A program made the translations under genes and the position numbers. Positions 60,543 through 64,000 of a stretch of DNA of 64,000 bases are shown here, piece after piece. Within the stretch, counting starts at the first letter, position 1. Every line of letters begins with the position of its first letter. The notes under the pieces were generated by a model. It was not told the DNA's origin. It worked only from the letters and a program-made list of their open reading frames with translations, and made no database searches. This DNA comes from Akkermansiaceae bacterium (GTDB lineage: Bacteria > Verrucomicrobiota > Verrucomicrobiia > Verrucomicrobiales > DEV007), in the NCBI GenBank assembly GCA_024233085.1, contig JACKQC010000013.1:89214-153213 (forward strand), read 5' to 3'.

Positions 60543-61754
60543 GTCTTGTTTTCGGATCGCGTCCACCTCGCCGAGCGCCACGCGAAAGACCTCGATCTGC
60601 GTCTTGTTCCGCGACAGGGCGATCCACAGGAAGCCGTCCCGTTCGATCGCGTGCGGATATTGCAGGCTGCCGATGCCTTCGGCAAATTTTCGCCACAGAT
60701 CTTCGATCCCGGGAGCGACGGGTGGCGTCGGCACGGCCAGCTTCGCCATGCGCGTGAAACGCAAACCGTCCTCGCTCACCGACAGATAAATCTCGCGCCT
60801 CGCCCACTTCCGGTTCGCGTTCGAAATCATCACCCGGTAGCCGCGGCTGGTTTGCAGGGAAAAAATCTTGCTCGTCGCGTTGGGGAAATTCGTCAAGACC
60901 GGAGCGGACCACGACTTTCCGCTATCCTGAGACGTGGCATGAAAGAGTTTCTGCGAGCCGCCATTGTCGCGAAACAGCGCGTTGAGGGTGCCGTCCGGCA
61001 TTGGCCAGAAAATCGGTTCGTCGGGCCGAAAGCCGGCGACTTCTCCGACTCTGACGACGGGGTGCGCCGTCCAATTGTCGAGCCGGTCGCGCCCGCCGAT
61101 CAGCATGGTGACATTGAAGCGTGAATCGCGTCGCGTCAGGATCCAGTCGCCCGAGGCGAGTTTCTGGGGCGGGAAATTGTTGATGGCGTCGTCGAAGACT
61201 TTTCCCCTGGGAATCCACGAATCGGTCGCGGAATCCCAGGCGAAGGCCTGGAGGGTCAGTTCCTTGTCCGCGCCGAAGGCGCCGTGGCCCTTGAAATGCG
61301 CCCCGAGGGCGAGCAATTCGCCGTCGCGCACCCAGAGTCCGCGGGCGATCCAGGCGTAGGGTTCGGCCGGGGTTCCGGCGATCGACTTTGCCGCGCTCCA
61401 GGTCAGGCCGTCCGGGCTGGTGGCGTATTTCATTTCCTGCGTGGGCCAGTCTTCGATGCGCGGGCCGTCGCTCCACAGGCACCAGAAACGCCCGTCGTGC
61501 CAGGCGAGGTAGTTGTGCAACTGGAGGCGCAGCCGGTTCATCTCCAGCTTTTCGCCCGGCTTCACGTCGGGCGATGGCTTCGCCGGATTGACCACCGCGA
61601 GCGTTCCGGACACCTTTGGCAGCGCCTCGAAGTCGATCGCATCCGGGTCCGTGCCGGAGACGGGAAGCTCAAGAATGGCGGCCGGTTCGGCGAGGGCGGC
61701 ATTCACCGCCGGAAAGGCGGCGAGAACGGCGGCGAGAATGCGGGATAGAGACAT
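60540..61754 (-). CDS. Secreted sialidase-like (Asp-box) protein
   Basis: 404 residues from ATG 61754, chosen because it opens a signal peptide (MSLSRILAAVLAAFPAVNAA); the frame extends to 61805. It has a six-bladed propeller pattern with Asp-box-like 'TSPDGLTWSAA', 'TSQDSGKSWSAP' and 'SVSEDGLRF', and 'NALFRDNGGSQKLFHATSQD'. It belongs to the same broad superfamily as the proteins at 16369 and 20487 but is clearly divergent. The catalytic Arg triad could not be located with confidence, so hydrolase activity is unproven. The stop codon overlaps a dispersed palindrome. Confidence 0.75.
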   Translation of the reverse strand: MSLSRILAAVLAAFPAVNAALAEPAAILELPVSGTDPDAIDFEALPKVSGTLAVVNPAKPSPDVKPGEKLEMNRLRLQLHNYLAWHDGRFWCLWSDGPRIEDWPTQEMKYATSPDGLTWSAAKSIAGTPAEPYAWIARGLWVRDGELLALGAHFKGHGAFGADKELTLQAFAWDSATDSWIPRGKVFDDAINNFPPQKLASGDWILTRRDSRFNVTMLIGGRDRLDNWTAHPVVRVGEVAGFRPDEPIFWPMPDGTLNALFRDNGGSQKLFHATSQDSGKSWSAPVLTNFPNATSKIFSLQTSRGYRVMISNANRKWARREIYLSVSEDGLRFTRMAKLAVPTPPVAPGIEDLWRKFAEGIGSLQYPHAIERDGFLWIALSRNKTQIEVFRVALGEVDAIRKQD

Positions 61755-61768
61755 GCGGCGGAGTTGGC

Positions 61769-62356
61769 TCAGCGGAAATAGTCCGGCGCGTTTCCCGGTT
61801 TCCACTTGATGTTGCAGCCGGTGCTGGGAATCCAGGCCTTCTCCGGACCGGCGCCGGGGTCGAGCACCGCGTCGAGCGCCCGCCGCAGGTCGGCCCCGTC
61901 GATCGCGCCGCCTTGCCCGGGCCGGGAGGCGTCGAACTGGCCGGCGTAGGCGAGTTTCAAATCGGCGTCGAAGACGTAGAAGTCGGGCGTGCAGGCCGCC
62001 GCGTAGGCCTTTGCCACGGCCTGGGACTCGTCATACAGATAGGGAAAATCCCAGCCATGACGCATCGCGAAGGCGGGCATTCTTTCCGGGGCGTCGTCCG
62101 GGTAGTTTGCGACGTCGTTCGACGCGATGGCGATGAATGTCGCGCCGCGTGCCGAGTAGTCGCGGGCGCAGTCGCCGAGGGCGTCGGCCAGGTGCACGAC
62201 GTAGGGGCAGTGATTGCAGACGAAGGCGACGACGATCGCCCGTTGTCCAGCGGCGAGACTCGCGAGGCTGTGAACGGCTCCGTGTCCGTCGGGCAGCGTG
62301 AAATCGGGCGCCTGGGCGCCGCGCTCGAGTCGGAAAGTGGAGGGGACTTCGGCCAT
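61769..62356 (-). CDS. Thioredoxin-fold redoxin (AhpC/TSA-like)
   Basis: A 195-residue protein without a signal peptide. It has 'GAQAPDFTLPDGHGAVHSLA', then the redox site 'VVAFVCNHCPYVVHLADAL' with a CxxC pair, and 'FIAIASNDVANYPDDAPERM', typical of the redoxin-domain family common in Planctomycetes and Bacteroidetes. The C-terminal 'PSTGCNIKWKPGNAPDYF' is also characteristic of this group. It is likely a cytoplasmic thiol reductase or peroxiredoxin-like enzyme. The gene ends 14 bp before the sialidase-like gene on the same strand. Confidence 0.88.
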   Translation of the reverse strand: MAEVPSTFRLERGAQAPDFTLPDGHGAVHSLASLAAGQRAIVVAFVCNHCPYVVHLADALGDCARDYSARGATFIAIASNDVANYPDDAPERMPAFAMRHGWDFPYLYDESQAVAKAYAAACTPDFYVFDADLKLAYAGQFDASRPGQGGAIDGADLRRALDAVLDPGAGPEKAWIPSTGCNIKWKPGNAPDYFR

Positions 62357-62475
62357 GGCGGATTCGGGTTGCGGGGGAGGTCCTTACCTGCCCCGGATCG
62401 GGAGCGGGCACAAGCCCGAATCGAAATTCGAAAGACGCTTGCGCCGTCCGGAGCCCCGCGCTAAGTCACGGCGCG

Positions 62476-63726
62476 ATGAAGGTTTTGGTCGTCGGAAAAG
62501 GCGGGCGCGAGCACGCCATCATCACCGCCCTGCACGAGTCCCCCACGGAGACGGAGATCCACGCGTTTCCGGGGAGCGACGCGATTTTCGCCATCGCCAA
62601 GCCGGCGGACGCGAGCGACCTGCCTTCATTGATCGCTTTTCTGAAGCGCGAGTCCTTCGACCTCTGCGTCGCGGGGGAGGAGAGCTATCTCGTCACCGGC
62701 GAGGGGCTGGCGAACGCCTGCCGCGCGGCCGGCATTCCCTGCTGGGGACCGCCGAAAGAGGCCGCCCAACTCGAGGCGTCGAAGGAATTCGCGAAGCGGT
62801 TCATGGTTCGCCACGGCATCCCGACGGGCGGCTACGCGGCCGTCGACTCCGTCGAGGCCGCCCGAGAGGCGATCGGCGGGAAATATCCGACCGTGCTCAA
62901 ATTCGACGGGCTCGCCGCCGGCAAAGGGGTCGCGGTCTGTCCCGACGAGGCCGCGGCGGAGACCTTCATCGACGAGGTGCTAGCCCGGCGAAAATTCGGC
63001 GAAGGCCGGCTCCTGGTGGAGGAATTTCTCGACGGTCCGGAAATTTCGATCTTCGCGTCGGTGGTCGACGCCGAGTACCAGATTCTCGCCCCGGCGCGCG
63101 ACTACAAGCGCATCGGGGACGGCGACGCCGGGCCGAACACCGGCGGGATGGGCGCGGTGAGTTCGCTGGAAATGCTCGACGCCGAATTGCGGGAGCGGAT
63201 CGACCGGGAGATCGTGAGACCGACCGTGGAGGGCCTGCAACGGGACGGTCTTCCCTATCGGGGCTTCCTCTATTTCGGGCTGATGCTGACCGCCGACGGC
63301 CCGAAGATCCTGGAATACAACTGCCGCTTCGGCGATCCCGAGGCGCAGGCGGTGCTCCCGATGATTACCGGGGACTTTGCGCGTTATGTCTTCGAGGGCG
63401 CGAAGGGGAATCTCTCTCCCGATCTCATCGGTTTTCGGGACGGCTGGAGCGTGTGTCTCGTCTCCGCCTCCGCCGGTTATCCGGAATCGTCACACAGCGG
63501 CGATATCATTTCGGGCCTCGACGCTCTTGAGGAGGCGCGGATTTTCCACGCCGGCACCCGGAAGAACGCCGGCGGCCAGTTCGAGACCGCCGGCGGGCGT
63601 GTCTATGCGATCGTGGCCCGCGGGGCGACGCGGGCGGTCGCCGTGGCGACGGTTTACCGGGAGAGTGACAAGGTGAGCTTTGACGGTATGCAACGCCGCT
63701 CCGACATCGGCACGCGGAATTTTTAG
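62476..63726 (+). CDS. purD: Phosphoribosylamine--glycine ligase
   Basis: A 416-residue ATP-grasp enzyme of de novo purine synthesis. 'MKVLVVGKGGREHAIITAL' is the PurD N-terminal signature; 'FMVRHGIPTGGYAAVDS', 'VLKFDGLAAGKGVAVC', 'LLVEEFLDGPEISIFASVVD' and 'GPNTGGMGAVSS' mark the ATP-grasp core; 'LEYNCRFGDPEAQAVLPMI' holds metal ligands. It makes glycinamide ribonucleotide. It is followed 70 bp later by purE on the same strand, a usual purine pairing. Confidence 0.97.
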   Translation: MKVLVVGKGGREHAIITALHESPTETEIHAFPGSDAIFAIAKPADASDLPSLIAFLKRESFDLCVAGEESYLVTGEGLANACRAAGIPCWGPPKEAAQLEASKEFAKRFMVRHGIPTGGYAAVDSVEAAREAIGGKYPTVLKFDGLAAGKGVAVCPDEAAAETFIDEVLARRKFGEGRLLVEEFLDGPEISIFASVVDAEYQILAPARDYKRIGDGDAGPNTGGMGAVSSLEMLDAELRERIDREIVRPTVEGLQRDGLPYRGFLYFGLMLTADGPKILEYNCRFGDPEAQAVLPMITGDFARYVFEGAKGNLSPDLIGFRDGWSVCLVSASAGYPESSHSGDIISGLDALEEARIFHAGTRKNAGGQFETAGGRVYAIVARGATRAVAVATVYRESDKVSFDGMQRRSDIGTRNF

Positions 63727-63796
63727 TTTTTCAAAAAAGGAAAACCGGTTCTCGATCCTTAACCCCAGACCCCAAGTCCTTGAACCCCAATACACC

Positions 63797-64000
63797 ATGA
63801 AAGTCATCATGATATACGGAAGCGCCAACGACATGGATTTCATGAATGTTGGCAAGGATTACCTGAAAAAGGAGGGCGTCGCCTACGAGGAGCACGTGCT
63901 TTCCGCCCACCGCAACCTGCCGGAACTGATCGAGTTTCTCGACGGTCTCGAGAAAAACGGGGACAAAGCCGTTATTCTCGCCATCGCGGGACTCGCCGCC
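63797..64000 (+). CDS. purE: PurE-type carboxyaminoimidazole ribonucleotide mutase, 5' part
   Basis: 68 codons are visible before the window ends. 'MKVIMIYGSANDMDFMNVGK' matches the PurE N-terminus (GS.SD..(V/F)M), and 'YEEHVLSAHRNLPELIEFLD' contains the SAHR motif that binds the substrate phosphate; 'VILAIAGLAA' follows as expected. The enzyme interconverts N5-CAIR (or AIR plus CO2) and CAIR in purine synthesis. The gene is cut by the window edge, not by mutation. The 'ANDMD' in place of the usual SDW is a small variation. Confidence 0.88.
   Translation, partial: MKVIMIYGSANDMDFMNVGKDYLKKEGVAYEEHVLSAHRNLPELIEFLDGLEKNGDKAVILAIAGLAA

Noticed and set aside
63797..64000. purE as a truncated pseudogene
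   Set aside because: The reading frame is open to the last base; the gene is simply cut by the window edge.

Overview
The window looks like chromosome of a GC-rich bacterium of the Verrucomicrobiota, or a near relative in the PVC group. The reasons are a PSCyt1/DUF1587/DUF1592/DUF1588/DUF1585 protein next to a DUF1552 protein, several secreted sulfatases and Asp-box (BNR) sialidase-like proteins, PQQ-like propellers, and housekeeping genes with few Shine-Dalgarno sequences. This is inference from gene content; no rRNA or tRNA gene was recognised.

Layout. 1-8801 (+): a cut-off gene and its full-length tandem paralogue (FG-GAP propeller), then a DUF1592 / DUF1552 / PQQ-like trio. 8872-11769 (+): a NarL-type two-component pair. 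11906-13687 (+): a short Ile-rich leader ORF with a terminator-like hairpin, then cimA. 13698-16258 (-): M23 peptidase, uppP and a TPM-domain protein. 16369-36405: an extracellular glycan and acidic-sugar region with sialidase-like proteins, GT39, BASS transporter, APH-type kinase, HpcH/HpaI aldolase, two sulfatases, lactonase-fold protein and SGNH hydrolase. 36473-37129 (+): rpsP and khpA. 37203-46154 (-): a three-gene conflict-type cassette. 46267-64000: cyclase/response regulator, AGCS symporter, a pectate-lyase-like/GGT fusion, a coiled-coil membrane protein, lon and hsp20, a RES/Xre toxin-antitoxin pair, glpK, another Asp-box protein, a redoxin, purD and the start of purE.

The strongest candidate for an undescribed system is the cassette at 37203-46154. 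It encodes a SLOG-like protein with four membrane segments, a ClpX-like unfoldase without the N-terminal zinc domain, and a 1660-residue STAND NTPase with a DUF4062/TIR-like N-terminus and a C-terminal zinc ribbon. The ClpX-like protein ends in a ~95-residue domain that occurs twice more near the end of the STAND protein. Part of this domain is identical in protein but silently diverged in DNA, which suggests a conserved homotypic docking module. My working model is that the STAND protein senses, the shared domain recruits the unfoldase, and the SLOG membrane protein is a nucleotide-gated effector. Only the domain layout is seen; the function is inferred.

Two other features stand out. A family of ~40-bp palindromes (core AACAGGGTT ... 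AACCCTGTT) occurs at ten loci. One is in frame inside the DUF1592 gene, two flank the cassette, and two supply or overlap stop codons. Upstream of cimA, a 19-codon ORF with four Ile codons and its own GGAG site runs into a 12-bp stem followed by a T-rich tract, which resembles an isoleucine attenuator.
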